Shown here in pieces: positions 34,705 to 44,428 of a DNA stretch of 59,862 nt (position 1 is its first letter; each line of letters starts with the position of its first letter). Origin of the DNA: Clostridiaceae bacterium DTU059 (GTDB lineage: Bacteria > Bacillota > Clostridia > DSM-8532); the NCBI GenBank assembly GCA_001512555.1, contig LFSK01000132.1:1-59862 (forward strand), read 5' to 3'. The notes under the pieces were generated by a model that saw nothing but the letters and a program-made list of their open reading frames with translations, searched no databases and was not told where the DNA came from. Made by a program: the position numbers and the translations under genes.

Positions 34705-35727
34705 TCAGCCGGATTCTCCGATTTTCAGAGACGGAACGGCATTCAATTTCCAGTCGGCAGTCCTCCCGCTTTCCAGGGCGTAAAAACCGGCACTGGCAAT
34801 CATAGCCGCATTATCGGTGCAAAGTATCAGTTTGGGATACAGAACCCTTATATTATCTTTTAAAGCCCTTTGAGACATGCTCTCCCGCAGCTGGGAATTG
34901 GCAGCCACACCGCCTGCTATGCAGATGGTGTCGGCCTTAATCTCTTTTGCCGCGGATACTGTATGATCCACAAGTACATCTGCTACAGCCTGCTGAAAAG
35001 AGGCACAGATATCTTCCACAGGCAATGGCTCCCCTTTCTGTCTCAACTGATGTACCGTATTGATCACCGCTGTTTTTAGACCACTGAAACTAAAATCATA
35101 GGGGGCATCTGTGAAATTAACCCTTGGAAAATTGAAGGCTTTCGGATCTCCATCCTTTGCTGCCCTTTCTATGGCAGGTCCTCCCGGATATCCCAGCCCA
35201 AGCACTCTGGCGATCTTGTCGAAGGCCTCCCCTGCAGCATCATCACGGGTTCTCCCCATAATCCTGAACTCGGTATAAGAGACCACGTGCACAATATGGC
35301 TATGCCCTCCGGATGCAATCAGGCACACATAGGGAGGTTCCAGATCCGGATGGGCTATATAATTGGCTGCAATATGCCCTTCAATATGGTTGACCCGCAC
35401 CAGGGGCTTGTTCAGCGAAAAGGCAATGGCCTTGGCCGCCGAAACTCCTACCAGGAGAGCACCCACAAGCCCCGGACCATAGGTTACGGCTATGGCATCC
35501 ACCTCCTCAAGGGTCACATCGGCTTCCCTCAAGGCATTATCAATTACGGGGAGAATAAGTTCAACATGTCTCCGGGAGGCAATCTCCGGAACCACTCCCC
35601 CGTATTCTGCATGTAAGTCCACTTGTGAAGATATGATATTTGAAAGCACCTTCCTGCCGTTTACCACTACCGAAGCTGCTGTCTCGTCGCAACTTGTTTC
35701 TATGCCGAGAACTATTGTATCCTTCAT
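34705..35727 (-). CDS. tsaD: tRNA N6-adenosine threonylcarbamoyltransferase TsaD
   Basis: The 340-residue ASKHA-fold enzyme has the metal-binding HIEGH motif (residues 114-118), [14 protein letters not shown] at the start and [12 protein letters not shown]. TsaD transfers threonylcarbamoyl from TsaC-made threonylcarbamoyl-AMP to A37 of ANN-decoding tRNAs, acting with TsaB and TsaE; these are not in the window. Its start is 13 bp from the uppP stop codon, so uppP-tsaD are probably one unit. The length is typical. Confidence 0.97.
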   Translation of the reverse strand: MKDTIVLGIETSCDETAASVVVNGRKVLSNIISSQVDLHAEYGGVVPEIASRRHVELILPVIDNALREADVTLEEVDAIAVTYGPGLVGALLVGVSAAKAIAFSLNKPLVRVNHIEGHIAANYIAHPDLEPPYVCLIASGGHSHIVHVVSYTEFRIMGRTRDDAAGEAFDKIARVLGLGYPGGPAIERAAKDGDPKAFNFPRVNFTDAPYDFSFSGLKTAVINTVHQLRQKGEPLPVEDICASFQQAVADVLVDHTVSAAKEIKADTICIAGGVAANSQLRESMSQRALKDNIRVLYPKLILCTDNAAMIASAGFYALESGRTADWKLNAVPSLKIGESG

Positions 35728-35740
35728 ATAGTCATCCTTC

Positions 35741-36550
35741 CTAACTCAACCAGGGGAACTGCTCCTTGAAAAAGACCTGGGCTATAACCACCAGTATCCC
35801 CAAGACAATTACATACAAAGCAAAATACTTGAGCTTCATTTTTTTAACCGCCGACAGCATGACCTTGATCGCCGCAAAGCCAGTAACGGCGGCGGCTGTT
35901 ACCCCAACAATGAGGGGTACTATCCCGATGCTTGATATGGCCGCTGTTTCACCCCGTACCACATCTATAACATCCAGAAATGCCCCTCCCAATATTGCCG
36001 GAATGCTTAACAAAAAGGCATAGTCCGCCGCAAACCCTCTTTCAAGGCCAAGGGCAAGTCCTGTGGTAATGGTCATGCCTGAGCGGGATACCCCCGGCAT
36101 CAGAGCCAGTCCTTGTCCTGCACCGATGAGAAGTGAATCCACGAGCTTCATTTCCTTTATATCTTTCCTTCCATTTCCGATCCTTTCAGCCCCTATAAGA
36201 ACCAGACCGGTGAAAATGAAGCCGGGTCCCAATAAAGACCCGCCGGCATAGTACCCTTTAATTGTATCCTTGAGCAGCAGCGCGATAATTACGGTTGGGA
36301 TGGTTCCCAGGACTATATATACGGGCAGCTTGGAAAAGGGATGCTTGATCATTTCCCATATCTTTTTCCAATAAACCACAAATACAGCAAAAAGAGTTCC
36401 CACATGAAGAGCCACATCGAAGGTAAGAACCATATCACCTTTTATTCCGAACAGTTGCTGGAACAAAACAAGATGACCCGAACTGCTCACCGGCAGAAAT
36501 TCGGTAAGACCCTGGATGATACCCAACACAACAGCCTCAATTATACTCAT
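35741..36550 (-). CDS. uppP: Undecaprenyl-diphosphatase UppP (BacA)
   Basis: The 269-residue membrane protein has about eight hydrophobic spans and both conserved family motifs, [15 protein letters not shown] near residues 16-30 and [20 protein letters not shown] near 155-175. It removes one phosphate from undecaprenyl diphosphate so the lipid carrier can be reused for cell-wall synthesis, and confers some bacitracin tolerance. A GGAGG site precedes the ATG and a good promoter lies upstream. Confidence 0.95.
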   Translation of the reverse strand: MSIIEAVVLGIIQGLTEFLPVSSSGHLVLFQQLFGIKGDMVLTFDVALHVGTLFAVFVVYWKKIWEMIKHPFSKLPVYIVLGTIPTVIIALLLKDTIKGYYAGGSLLGPGFIFTGLVLIGAERIGNGRKDIKEMKLVDSLLIGAGQGLALMPGVSRSGMTITTGLALGLERGFAADYAFLLSIPAILGGAFLDVIDVVRGETAAISSIGIVPLIVGVTAAAVTGFAAIKVMLSAVKKMKLKYFALYVIVLGILVVIAQVFFKEQFPWLS

Positions 36551-36612
36551 CAGTCATAATCCTCCAAAATAACGCGTTTTGGAAAATACCACCATGGTAC
36601 AAATCCTATGAA

Positions 36613-36641
36613 GATTATACAGCATGAATAACCCGATAACA
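36613..36641 (-). promoter_or_regulatory. Promoter of uppP-tsaD
   Basis: On the minus strand TTGTTA (36641-36636) and TATAAT (36618-36613) with a 17-bp spacer, about 60 bp upstream of uppP and just after the glycoside hydrolase stop codon. Confidence 0.6.
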
Positions 36642-36658
36642 AACATTGCTTTATTCAT

Positions 36659-38008
36659 TTATTCGGGTAAAAAGGCTGACTCCACATAAGTGTTGGGAGA
36701 GTTCCAGAATATCCACTCATCATATCCCGCATCATATACTGCCTGAATCTGAGCCCTGTATGCCTCCACCCCATAGGTCATGTAATAACCTTCTGGCAGA
36801 TAGGAAGCCGTGAACCCCTGGATATACGGGCGCACATTAAGATTATAGCCCTCAACTTTCTCAATCCTGCTCTTTCCAACAATCAGAGTGTTGTAGACCA
36901 CATCATAGGGCTTGAGATCGGGATGGGTAAACTTGATGCCATTTATGGTCTGCCCGACACCATTTCCCATGGTGCCCTTAGAATTATTGGCAAAATGGGA
37001 CGGATAGATCATGGGACAGATATAGTCAAGACTCCAGCCGATGGTTTCCAGGGTCTGACCAATCTCACCGTAATCCCTGCTACTGATGAGGGGCATTCCG
37101 AAGATATCGGCGCTGAGCACGGTATCAGGAGGCAGATTATTGCGTATATAACGGATGAATTCCTCAATGACCTCATGACGCTCCTTGCCTTCCTCCAGGT
37201 TGATCACATAGTTCTTGTACAGGGTGGTTTCGGGGAAGCGTATATAATCAAACTGGATCTCATCAAACCCGAATTCAACCGCTTCCTGGGCGATGCTCAG
37301 AATATAGTCCCAGGTATCCCTGTTGGTGGGATCCAGCCAGCGCGATTTACCTCCACCGGATTCGGGGGTTTCGAGTATCCCGCCGTCGACGGTCTTTATT
37401 GCCAGTTCGGGTTTATATTTTGTGATGGTAGTATCCTTGAATGTAACCATTCTGGCAATGACGATGATATCATTGTCATGAAGCTTCTTTGTGACCTCCC
37501 GAATATCAAAGTCGGGAGTGTCCCCCTTGGCGGCGTTCACATCAGGAATATCGGAATCATAGGAAATAATACCTTCATCCCTCTTGATGTCTATAACAAA
37601 GGCATTGATCTCGGTTTTGTTTGCCAGCTCAATATAGTGGTCCAGATTCTGTCTGACACTTCTGGGGTTTAGGTATAGCGCCCTGACCTTAACATCATTC
37701 CTCCGGGTGCTCCTCCTGTCTTCGTCAGGATCTGGAGCGGGCTCAGGCGTGGGTGTAGGTGTGGGCTCCAGGTCAGGTGTTTCTGTTGGAACAGGCTCAG
37801 GTGTGGGTAATTCAGTCTCGATAGGAGCTGGCGCCGAGGGACTGGGAGTGGGTGTCTCCTCAGCATCTGGCTTATTTCTTCCCTGAATATAGAAAAAGGC
37901 TAACGCAATCCCTACAACCAATGTCAGAATGGTCAGAAGGATCACAGCGCGCCGGTTTCTCATTTTCCGTCTTTTTTGGTTTTTTGACCTCATTCTTCTC
38001 TCGTCCAT
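36659..38008 (-). CDS. Putative glycoside hydrolase (DUF4015 type), membrane-anchored
   Basis: The 449-residue protein has a basic N-terminus, one membrane span (about residues 18-41), a Pro/Thr/Glu-rich linker (about 48-95, PTPEP-type repeats) and a C-terminal domain that matches the putative TIM-barrel hydrolase family DUF4015: VRALYLNPRSVRQNLDHYIE, FVIDIKRDEGIISYDSD, FDEIQFDYIRFPE. The DEIQFDYIRFP segment resembles glycosidase active-site strands. The substrate is unknown. It begins 24 bp after the spoVAE stop codon, suggesting co-transcription with spoVA and a role at the spore or forespore envelope; this is inferred. Confidence 0.8.
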   Translation of the reverse strand: MDERRMRSKNQKRRKMRNRRAVILLTILTLVVGIALAFFYIQGRNKPDAEETPTPSPSAPAPIETELPTPEPVPTETPDLEPTPTPTPEPAPDPDEDRRSTRRNDVKVRALYLNPRSVRQNLDHYIELANKTEINAFVIDIKRDEGIISYDSDIPDVNAAKGDTPDFDIREVTKKLHDNDIIVIARMVTFKDTTITKYKPELAIKTVDGGILETPESGGGKSRWLDPTNRDTWDYILSIAQEAVEFGFDEIQFDYIRFPETTLYKNYVINLEEGKERHEVIEEFIRYIRNNLPPDTVLSADIFGMPLISSRDYGEIGQTLETIGWSLDYICPMIYPSHFANNSKGTMGNGVGQTINGIKFTHPDLKPYDVVYNTLIVGKSRIEKVEGYNLNVRPYIQGFTASYLPEGYYMTYGVEAYRAQIQAVYDAGYDEWIFWNSPNTYVESAFLPE

Positions 38009-38032
38009 TTAAAAATCCCCCAATTCGTTTAA

Positions 38033-38389
38033 TTACTTCAACTTAGGTTTTGAAACAATTGCCATGATATAGCCAAAGGTGATGGCTGAGCTTATCCCTG
38101 CGGAGGCAGCTTTCACTCCGCCAGTCAGCACACCTGCCAGCCCGGTCTCGTTCACAGCCTTGATAACGCCTTTTGCCAGGGTATTGCCAAAACCTGTTAA
38201 AGGAATTGTCGCCCCGGCCTGACCAAATTCCACAATGGCAGGATATATTCCCAAAACGCCCAGAACAACTCCTGTTACAACAAACAAAACCATGATTCTG
38301 GCAGGCGTAATCTTGGTGTAATCGATCAGCAGCTGCGCAATCACGCAGATTATGCCACCTGTTATGAATGCCTTAATTATATCGGTCAT
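38033..38389 (-). CDS. spoVAE: Stage V sporulation protein AE (SpoVAE/SpoVAEb)
   Basis: The 118-residue hydrophobic protein has about three spans and the SpoVAE features AFITGGIICVIAQLLIDYTK and IPLTGFGNTLAKG. SpoVA proteins form the channel that imports dipicolinic acid into the developing spore and releases it on germination. It is the last of spoVAC-D-E on this strand and is followed closely by the glycoside hydrolase gene. Confidence 0.93.
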   Translation of the reverse strand: MTDIIKAFITGGIICVIAQLLIDYTKITPARIMVLFVVTGVVLGVLGIYPAIVEFGQAGATIPLTGFGNTLAKGVIKAVNETGLAGVLTGGVKAASAGISSAITFGYIMAIVSKPKLK

Positions 38390-38428
38390 TTCAGCCCTCC
38401 TTTATATATACCAAGGGACATTTTGCCG

Positions 38429-39442
38429 TCATTGGATATTTTCCAGGCTCACAGCATGAGCTATACAGGGTATGCTGTCGCCCTGCTGAATCCATGTGGG
38501 ACTCAGAAGAGCCCCTGTGGCTACAAATAAGACTTTATTTATCTTCCTTTGGTTCATCAGTTCCAACACATAGGATGATAATACCGCAGCACTGCATCCG
38601 CAGCCGCTGCCGCCGCATACCACATCCTGACTTTCAAGGTCAAAAATCATGCAGCCGCAGTCATTATATCGATCCCCGGGTTCTACGCCATTGTCCTTTA
38701 GGAGCCTTATCAGAATGGATCGTCCGAAGCTTCCCAGATCGCCCGTGAGAACCATATCATAGTAATCTATGTTTCTGCCTGTGTCCTCCAGATGCCTGAG
38801 TATGGTATCGCAGGCCGCCGGCGCCATGGCTGCACCCATATTATTGGCATCCTTTATCCCCATGTCAATGATTGTTCCATTGGTCAGGTGGGTGATCACG
38901 GGCCCATTCCCCTGCTTTTCAAGGAGAATGCAGCCTGCCCCCGTCACAGTCCATTGGGCGGTGGGAGTTCTTTGGGAGCCGAATTCCAGCGGATAGCGGA
39001 ACTGTTTTTCTGCCGAGCAGAAATGGCTGGAGGTAATACATGCCGTCATTTCAGCGGCACCGCCATCGATGAGGATGGCACCGATGGACAGGGATTCAGC
39101 CATGGTTGAACAGGCACCGTAGATCCCCAGAAAGGGAACCTGTACATCACGGAAGGCATAACTGGCAGCGGTACACTGATTCTGAAGGTCTCCTGAAATA
39201 ATGAAATGAAGATCACTAGCTGATTTTCCGCACTTATCAAGGGTTTTTACCAATGTATCCCTGAGGAGCCTGCTCTCGGCCTTCTCAAAGCTTTTTTCTC
39301 CAAAGTATTCATCATCGATAATCTGATCAAAATACCTGGCCAGGGGACCGTCGCCTTCCTTTTTCCCCACAATGGCCGCACCTCCAATAACCACCGGAGG
39401 ATTGCTCAATACGACTGTCTGCTTTCCTGTTCTTGTGCTCAT
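38429..39442 (-). CDS. spoVAD: Stage V sporulation protein AD
   Basis: The 337-residue soluble protein has the thiolase-like fold of SpoVAD: FGEKSFEKAESRLLRDTLVK, GACSTMAESLSIGA, CSAEKQFRYPLEFGSQR and the Gly-rich GGSGCGCSAAVLS. SpoVAD binds dipicolinic acid and works with SpoVAC and SpoVAE in its movement. The gene order C-D-E on one strand is the usual minimal clostridial spoVA set. Length matches the family. Confidence 0.95.
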   Translation of the reverse strand: MSTRTGKQTVVLSNPPVVIGGAAIVGKKEGDGPLARYFDQIIDDEYFGEKSFEKAESRLLRDTLVKTLDKCGKSASDLHFIISGDLQNQCTAASYAFRDVQVPFLGIYGACSTMAESLSIGAILIDGGAAEMTACITSSHFCSAEKQFRYPLEFGSQRTPTAQWTVTGAGCILLEKQGNGPVITHLTNGTIIDMGIKDANNMGAAMAPAACDTILRHLEDTGRNIDYYDMVLTGDLGSFGRSILIRLLKDNGVEPGDRYNDCGCMIFDLESQDVVCGGSGCGCSAAVLSSYVLELMNQRKINKVLFVATGALLSPTWIQQGDSIPCIAHAVSLENIQ

Positions 39443-39489
39443 GACGCAACATCAATCCTTTACGGAATAAATATCTTTCTATCAGGCTT

Positions 39490-39942
39490 TTACATTACCT
39501 GAATCCATAAATAGTAGATCAAACCTGCTACCACCGATGCAAAAATCCCATAGACCAGAACCGGCCCGGCAATTAAAAACATCTTTGCGCCCACGCCCAT
39601 CACATAACCCTCTTTCTTGTACTCCATGGCAGGGGACACAATGGAATTGGAAAAACCGGTAACAGGTATGGATGCTCCCGCTCCCCCGAACTTTCCTATT
39701 TTGTCATAGATGTTCAGACCTGTCAGCACGGCTCCCAGAAAAATCATGATCACAGTGGTCAGCATATATGCGGTCTCCTCATCAACACCCAGGCTCTCCA
39801 TGCCCATGAAAAAAATCTGGGCTATGGCGCATATCAGCCCCCCTGTAACAAAAGCGGCCAACACATTACGAAGCACTCTGGAGGGGGGCATGGTTTTTTC
39901 CACAAGATGCCGGTACTCGTGCTGGGTGATTTTCCTGCTCAT
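39490..39942 (-). CDS. spoVAC: Stage V sporulation protein AC
   Basis: The 150-residue membrane protein has about four spans and the family segment NVLAAFVTGGLICAIAQIFF and SIPVTGFSNSIVSPAMEYK. In Bacillus SpoVAC acts as a mechanosensitive channel for dipicolinic acid. Its ATG overlaps the stop of a previously unlisted small gene (ATGA overlap), so that small gene belongs to the same operon. Confidence 0.95.
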   Translation of the reverse strand: MSRKITQHEYRHLVEKTMPPSRVLRNVLAAFVTGGLICAIAQIFFMGMESLGVDEETAYMLTTVIMIFLGAVLTGLNIYDKIGKFGGAGASIPVTGFSNSIVSPAMEYKKEGYVMGVGAKMFLIAGPVLVYGIFASVVAGLIYYLWIQVM

Positions 39943-40112
39943 AAGCTTTTCACCTCTTGATACCGGGCAAAGACATAAGTGCCCCTGTTTGGTTCGTTGC
40001 TTCTTCCTGACCCGAAGAGAAAATAGATACCGGCGGCCAGGGCAATGACCAGCAAAAAGGCAAGTACTAAGAATAATGCGTTAATCTTTGGCTTTCTGGC
40101 CGTTCTTTCCAT
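39939..40112 (-). CDS. Small single-span membrane protein at the head of the spoVA operon
   Basis: A 57-residue protein beginning MERTARKPKINALFLVLAF, with a basic N-terminus, one strong hydrophobic span (about residues 12-34) and a hydrophilic tail ending YQEVKSL. Its TGA overlaps the spoVAC ATG (ATGA), implying coupled translation. A GGGGTG site precedes the ATG. I do not recognise a family; SpoVAA and SpoVAB are much larger, so it is not a fragment of them. It may be a small sporulation membrane protein. Confidence 0.75.
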   Translation of the reverse strand: MERTARKPKINALFLVLAFLLVIALAAGIYFLFGSGRSNEPNRGTYVFARYQEVKSL

Positions 40113-40163
40113 AAAAACACCCCGCGCTAAGAAATCTAGTTTTATAATTTCATAAGCGCAGGG
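40113..40163 (-). terminator. Terminator between the ClpE-like gene and the spoVA operon
   Basis: An imperfect stem pairs CCCCGCGCTAA (40120-40130) with TAAGCGCAGGG (40153-40163), with a ~22-nt loop. On the minus strand it is followed by TGTTTTT up to the small gene's ATG. A T-run also follows on the plus strand, so it may act in both directions. Confidence 0.65.
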
Positions 40164-40232
40164 TTTTTATTCTGTTTTGACCAGTTGAAAAAACGAAGTC
40201 CCGAGGGCTCCGGTTGGAGCATGTGGTTTGGG

Positions 40233-42590
40233 CTAGGACTTATCCGGCAGACTGGCTACTGCAAACCTGATATTAGTGCCGTCCATTGACGTATCAATAC
40301 TGCAGCCTTTCCCGATCCTGCCAGACAGGAACATCTCTGCCAGTTCGTCTTCAATATAGCGCTGAATAGTCTTCCTCAACGGACGCGCTCCATACTTGGG
40401 ATCATAACCCTTGTCGATCAGGAAATTCTTAACCTCATCAGTAAAGGTGATATTCATACCCTTTGCCCGCACATCATCGGCCACTTCTTTGAGCATGATA
40501 TCCGCTATCTTGCTCAGCTGATCCTTGGTGAGCCTGTCAAATACCACTACCTCGTCCACGCGATTGAGAAACTCAGGCCTGAAGATCTCTTTTACCGCCC
40601 GATCTACACTCTCTTTGAGTTCATCATAACCCTCCTGATTAAAACCGATGTTCCCTGCCTTAAAACCGGTTCCCGCATTGGAGGTCATTATCAGCAGGGT
40701 ATTTTCAAATCCTACTGTCCTGCCCATACTGTCGCTCAATCGTCCGTCTTCCATAATCTGAAGAAGTATGTTGAATACATCGGGATGTGCCTTTTCTATC
40801 TCATCCAGCAACAGTACCGAGTAGGGCTTTCTGCGGACCTTCTCAGTCAGTTGGCCGCCCTGGTCGTAACCCACATATCCGGGAGGTGCTCCGATGAGCT
40901 TGGAAACCGTGTGTTTTTCCATAAATTCTGACATGTCCAGCCGGATCATGGCATCATCACTTCCAAAAAGCTCATTTGCCAATGCCCTGGCCAGCTCTGT
41001 CTTACCCACTCCGGTGGGACCGACAAAGATAAAGCTTGCAGGCTTCTTCTTGCTCCTGAAATCCGACCGTGTTCTTCTGATAGCACGGGACAGGCTGGAA
41101 ACAGCCATATCCTGCCCAACCACCCGCTGATGAAGGCGTTCTTCAAGCTTTAGAAGTCTTTCTGCTTCACCCTCGGTTATGCGCTGCACTGGTATACCCG
41201 TCCACGCCTCAATGACCTGGGCTATATCATCAACGGTCACATCCAAAGTACCTATTTCGCTTTCAAGTTCCTTTATACGGTCGGTAATCCGGCATTCCTC
41301 CACCTTGTAACTGGCAGCTAACTGATAGTCATCATGCAGAGCCGCCTGTTCCTTCTTTTCCTGGATGGATCTGAGCTGAGCACGGAGATTATCCAGTTCA
41401 AGACTCCCCTCGTTCTTCAGGTTAACCCGTGAACCGGCTTCGTCTATTACATCAATAGCCTTGTCGGGCAGGAATCTGTCCTGAATATAGCGGGCAGACA
41501 TCCTGACAGCAAACTCAATCACATCATCGGGATAGTTGACCTGATGGAAGTCCTGATAATATTCCCGTATTCCTTTGAGCATCTCTATTGATTCATCTAC
41601 GGAAGGCTCTTCCACAATAACAGGCTGGAATCGTCTTTCCAGCGCGCTGTCCTTCTCAATATGCTTTCTGTAATCCTCCAGAGTGGTGGCGCCGATGATC
41701 TGGATATCTCCGCGGGCCAAAGCAGGCTTCAGGATATTGGCGGCATTCATGGCGCCTCCTTCAGCCTCTCCCGCTCCAACAATATTATGGATCTCATCAA
41801 TTACAAGTATCACATTTTGCTGTGCCCTGGCCTCATCAAGAATAGCCTTCATCCTTGCTTCAAATTGGCCTCTGAATTGGGTCCCGGCAACTATAGCAGC
41901 CAGATCCAACAGATAAATCTCCTTATCGGCCAGCTTTCTGGGAATCCTGCCTTCAACAATTCTCAGGGCAAGTCCCTCGGCTATGGCAGTTTTGCCCACA
42001 CCGGGTTCACCGAGAAGAACCGGATTGTTCTTGGTCCTCCGGTTAAGTATCTGAATGGTTCTTTCTATTTCCTTTTCCCGGCCGATAACCCTGTCAATAC
42101 TGCCCGTTCTGGCTCTTTCATTGAGGTTGGTACCAAAGGCATTCAGATTCTTCCTGGGATTTTTCACTGGCTTTTGCTGAACCGGCCTGGTAGCTTTTTC
42201 AGAAACTGGCTCCTGCTTTCCGGGTTTTCCGGAATCCCTGGCATTCCCTGATCCGAACCCGGGAAAAGTCGCGTTCATGAAACGAATCATTGAATTCCTG
42301 TTTTCATCATCGGAATCCTGACTGTCGTCTGTGCTGACCGGAAGGGATTGAATAAATTCATCCATATTGATATCGCCAAAAAAAGCGGACATCTGTTCAT
42401 TAAGGTTTTCAAGATCCTCCTGGGTCAGTCCGGATTGGCTTATCATCTGTTGCAGTGGAGCAAGTCCCTGTTTCTGCGCACAGGTTATGCATAAACCCAT
42501 TGGTTCAGTTTTTCCATCTATAACTCGCGTGATAAATACCACAGCGACATTTTCTTTACAAACAGAGCATTTCATCATCTTTTTTCTCAT
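40233..42590 (-). CDS. ClpE-like ATP-dependent Clp protease ATP-binding subunit
   Basis: The 785-residue AAA+ protein starts with a zinc finger C8-x2-C11...C34-x2-C37 (CSVC / CITC), then a linker, then two AAA+ modules with Walker A motifs GEPGVGKTA and GPTGVGKTE, a middle UVR-like coiled coil ([20 protein letters not shown]) and a C-terminal D2-small domain ([20 protein letters not shown]). It has no Clp-N repeat pair, so it fits ClpE better than ClpC. It would unfold proteins for ClpP. Start choice is uncertain: the AGGCGAGGAG site abuts the first ATG, and ATG codons 4 and 5 positions later are alternatives. No CtsR box was recognised upstream. Confidence 0.9.
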   Translation of the reverse strand: MRKKMMKCSVCKENVAVVFITRVIDGKTEPMGLCITCAQKQGLAPLQQMISQSGLTQEDLENLNEQMSAFFGDINMDEFIQSLPVSTDDSQDSDDENRNSMIRFMNATFPGFGSGNARDSGKPGKQEPVSEKATRPVQQKPVKNPRKNLNAFGTNLNERARTGSIDRVIGREKEIERTIQILNRRTKNNPVLLGEPGVGKTAIAEGLALRIVEGRIPRKLADKEIYLLDLAAIVAGTQFRGQFEARMKAILDEARAQQNVILVIDEIHNIVGAGEAEGGAMNAANILKPALARGDIQIIGATTLEDYRKHIEKDSALERRFQPVIVEEPSVDESIEMLKGIREYYQDFHQVNYPDDVIEFAVRMSARYIQDRFLPDKAIDVIDEAGSRVNLKNEGSLELDNLRAQLRSIQEKKEQAALHDDYQLAASYKVEECRITDRIKELESEIGTLDVTVDDIAQVIEAWTGIPVQRITEGEAERLLKLEERLHQRVVGQDMAVSSLSRAIRRTRSDFRSKKKPASFIFVGPTGVGKTELARALANELFGSDDAMIRLDMSEFMEKHTVSKLIGAPPGYVGYDQGGQLTEKVRRKPYSVLLLDEIEKAHPDVFNILLQIMEDGRLSDSMGRTVGFENTLLIMTSNAGTGFKAGNIGFNQEGYDELKESVDRAVKEIFRPEFLNRVDEVVVFDRLTKDQLSKIADIMLKEVADDVRAKGMNITFTDEVKNFLIDKGYDPKYGARPLRKTIQRYIEDELAEMFLSGRIGKGCSIDTSMDGTNIRFAVASLPDKS

Positions 42591-42688
42591 CTCCTCGCCT
42601 TAATTGTATCACAAAACTATGGGTCTGAATAGATCCGAGTTTGCCCTTCCCTAACCTTTGTTTGAAATTGCGAAGTCCGGGGAGAAGC

Positions 42689-42732
42689 AAAAGGACGATT
42701 CTCCTGCTCCCATGAAGGTTTGAGAACCGTCC
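42689..42732 (-). terminator. Terminator after the RsbW-like ATPase gene
   Basis: On the minus strand GGACGGTTCTC (42732-42722) pairs with GAGAATCGTCC (42703-42693) around an 18-nt loop, followed by TTTTGC. The loop is large, so strength is uncertain. Confidence 0.55.
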
Positions 42733-42753
42733 CTCTACTTCAGGAAATCCACC

Positions 42754-43209
42754 TTAGTGAGAGTTTAACCGTTTTTTTACTGTAATAGCATTCCCCACGG
42801 GATTGAACTGAATATCATCACAAAGACGCTGAACAATGAGCAGACCTCGTCCTGACTCATCCATGGCCAGGGAATCACAGTCTATTGGCTTTTCACTGCT
42901 CCCAACGGTACGCTTCACATCAAAACCCTGTCCCTGATCGGCTACACATATGAACAGAACACGGCTGTTATCTTGAAGCCATACGTCAACAAGCACCTTC
43001 TTATTGCTATCCATGGCGTTTCCATGCCTGATGGCGTTCTGCAACAGTTCGCTTAAAATCACCCTTATATCGAACTGCTGATCGTCATCAATGCCAGGAA
43101 TTCTCTTAAGCCTGTTCAGGATGATCTTGACCTGGCGACATACCTCATAGGCGTCACTATTGATCATTTCGCTGTATATTTTTGTACCCTCTCTCTGGTT
43201 GACACTCAT
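42754..43209 (-). CDS. RsbW/SpoIIAB-type ATP-binding protein (intact HATPase motifs)
   Basis: The 151-residue protein has the GHKL motifs complete: N-box with Glu54 and Asn58 (SELLQNAIRHGN), G1 box D91-x-G93-x-G95 (ADQGQGFD) and G2 box G120-R-G122 (GRGLLIVQRL). The family phosphorylates an STAS antagonist and/or binds a sigma factor. The ATG at 43209 is preceded by GGAGG about 11 nt upstream; a TTG three codons earlier is in frame. It lies downstream of the SigB-type sigma gene and is probably part of its switch. Confidence 0.85.
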   Translation of the reverse strand: MSVNQREGTKIYSEMINSDAYEVCRQVKIILNRLKRIPGIDDDQQFDIRVILSELLQNAIRHGNAMDSNKKVLVDVWLQDNSRVLFICVADQGQGFDVKRTVGSSEKPIDCDSLAMDESGRGLLIVQRLCDDIQFNPVGNAITVKKRLNSH

Positions 43210-43278
43210 ACTTAACAATTCCTCCGCTCGAAGGGCGAATCGGTCTAAGAAATCCTCTCAATAATACTTACCCATTTT

Positions 43279-44037
43279 TCACTTCTTTAAAATATGGCGG
43301 AATTTTTCAAGGGTTCTTTTTTCCAAACGGGATATGTACATTTGAGATACATTGAAATGCTTGGCGATATCCTTTTGGGTCTTATTCTCAAAGAACCTCA
43401 GCTTGATAAAAAGTTTTTCAGCCTGATTGAAGTTCTCCATGGCCTTTTCAAGAAAATCCCGGTTGTTGATCCTTTCAAAGGTTTCATCGTCCTGCCCCAC
43501 AGTCTCGTGAAGCTCCAGGTCATCCTCCTCAAACACAGTCTGATCAAAGGATTGGATGTTATATACATTCCAGGATTCAATGATCTCCAGGATGGTTTCC
43601 TCTTTCATCTTAAGATACTCTGCAATCTCATCTATCCTGGGCGCCCGCTTATGCTTTTGCATAAGATATTCACGAGCCTGGTTCACTTTCTGATAGACTT
43701 CATATATACGCCTGGGTATGCGTATTACCGAGGCCTTATCCCGGAAATATCGCTTGATTTCACCAATGATGGTTGGTGTGGCAAAACTTACGAACTTCAC
43801 CTCGGCATCAGGATCAAAGCGTTCTACGGCATTAATAAGCGCTACACAGGCAACCTGATAGATATCATCACTCTCAACACCCCTGTTGGTGAATTTCTTG
43901 GTGATGATATCCGCAAGATACATATATCTGGAAATTATCTCATTCCGGATGGCAAGATCACGATCCCTGTGGTAGGCTTCAAACAGTTCTTTCTCTGTGC
44001 GCTCCCGGTTTTCAGCAGATTCTGGTTTTTTGCTCAT
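43279..44037 (-). CDS. SigB/SigF-family RNA polymerase sigma factor
   Basis: The 252-residue protein has sigma-70 regions 2, 3 and 4: LFEAYHRDRDLAIRNEIISR, FATPTIIGEIKRYFRDKASV (the SigB/F/G signature), then NKTQKDIAKHFNVSQMYISR in region 4. Closest by eye is SigB rather than SigF or SigG because of the RDKASVIRIPRRI wording. The ATG at 44037 lies just after the upstream anti-sigma stop; a TTG seven codons earlier is also in frame. It is flanked by one degenerate and one intact RsbW-like protein and an RsbV-like antagonist, and is probably governed by partner switching. Confidence 0.9.
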   Translation of the reverse strand: MSKKPESAENRERTEKELFEAYHRDRDLAIRNEIISRYMYLADIITKKFTNRGVESDDIYQVACVALINAVERFDPDAEVKFVSFATPTIIGEIKRYFRDKASVIRIPRRIYEVYQKVNQAREYLMQKHKRAPRIDEIAEYLKMKEETILEIIESWNVYNIQSFDQTVFEEDDLELHETVGQDDETFERINNRDFLEKAMENFNQAEKLFIKLRFFENKTQKDIAKHFNVSQMYISRLEKRTLEKFRHILKK

Positions 44038-44041
44038 ATCT

Positions 44042-44428
44042 TCAGACAGCCCTTTCAAGCTTTTTTATCATGGATAACAAAACACTGTCATCCCTGTTCA
44101 GGTTCACCTCATCCATCAGGGAACGAATAATTTCAAAAGCGAAGTTGTCCTCTTCGCTTTCAAAGATATCCCGCGGCGAACTGCCTGAAAGCCTGAAATC
44201 AATCCTGATAAGATCACTGTATAGACGGAAATCAATCCTGATACCATCGGACGAAATACGCTTATCTATCATTCTGTTGATGACTTCTGAAATTGATACC
44301 TTAATGTCCTCAATATCATCGATATCAAACCCCATCCTGCTGGCTATGCCAGAGGCTGTCAGCCGGACAACGCTGACATATTCGGGCTTAGAGGGGACAA
44401 TGACAGATACTGTATCCAATGGCTTCAT
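44042..44428 (-). CDS. Degenerate RsbW-like anti-sigma protein
   Basis: The 128-residue protein has the RsbW-like N-terminal region (VRLTASGIASRMGFDIDDIE) and the C-terminal SLMDEV wording. The kinase motifs are missing: the N-box reads SEVINRM without Asn four residues after Glu48, and no DxGxG or GRG motif is present in 81-100. It probably cannot bind ATP normally, so it may act as a binding-only anti-sigma factor. Its start codon overlaps the RsbV stop (ATGA) and the sigma gene follows at once. Confidence 0.75.
   Translation of the reverse strand: MKPLDTVSVIVPSKPEYVSVVRLTASGIASRMGFDIDDIEDIKVSISEVINRMIDKRISSDGIRIDFRLYSDLIRIDFRLSGSSPRDIFESEEDNFAFEIIRSLMDEVNLNRDDSVLLSMIKKLERAV

Noticed and set aside
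34401-34720. The DnaA-box cluster as the main chromosomal origin oriC
   Set aside because: No dnaA, dnaN or rpmH is nearby and only one box is perfect; a DnaA-binding locus of another kind is a safer description.
41661-42251. 196-codon plus-strand frame inside the ClpE-like gene
   Set aside because: Antisense shadow of a highly conserved AAA+ sequence; no start signal.
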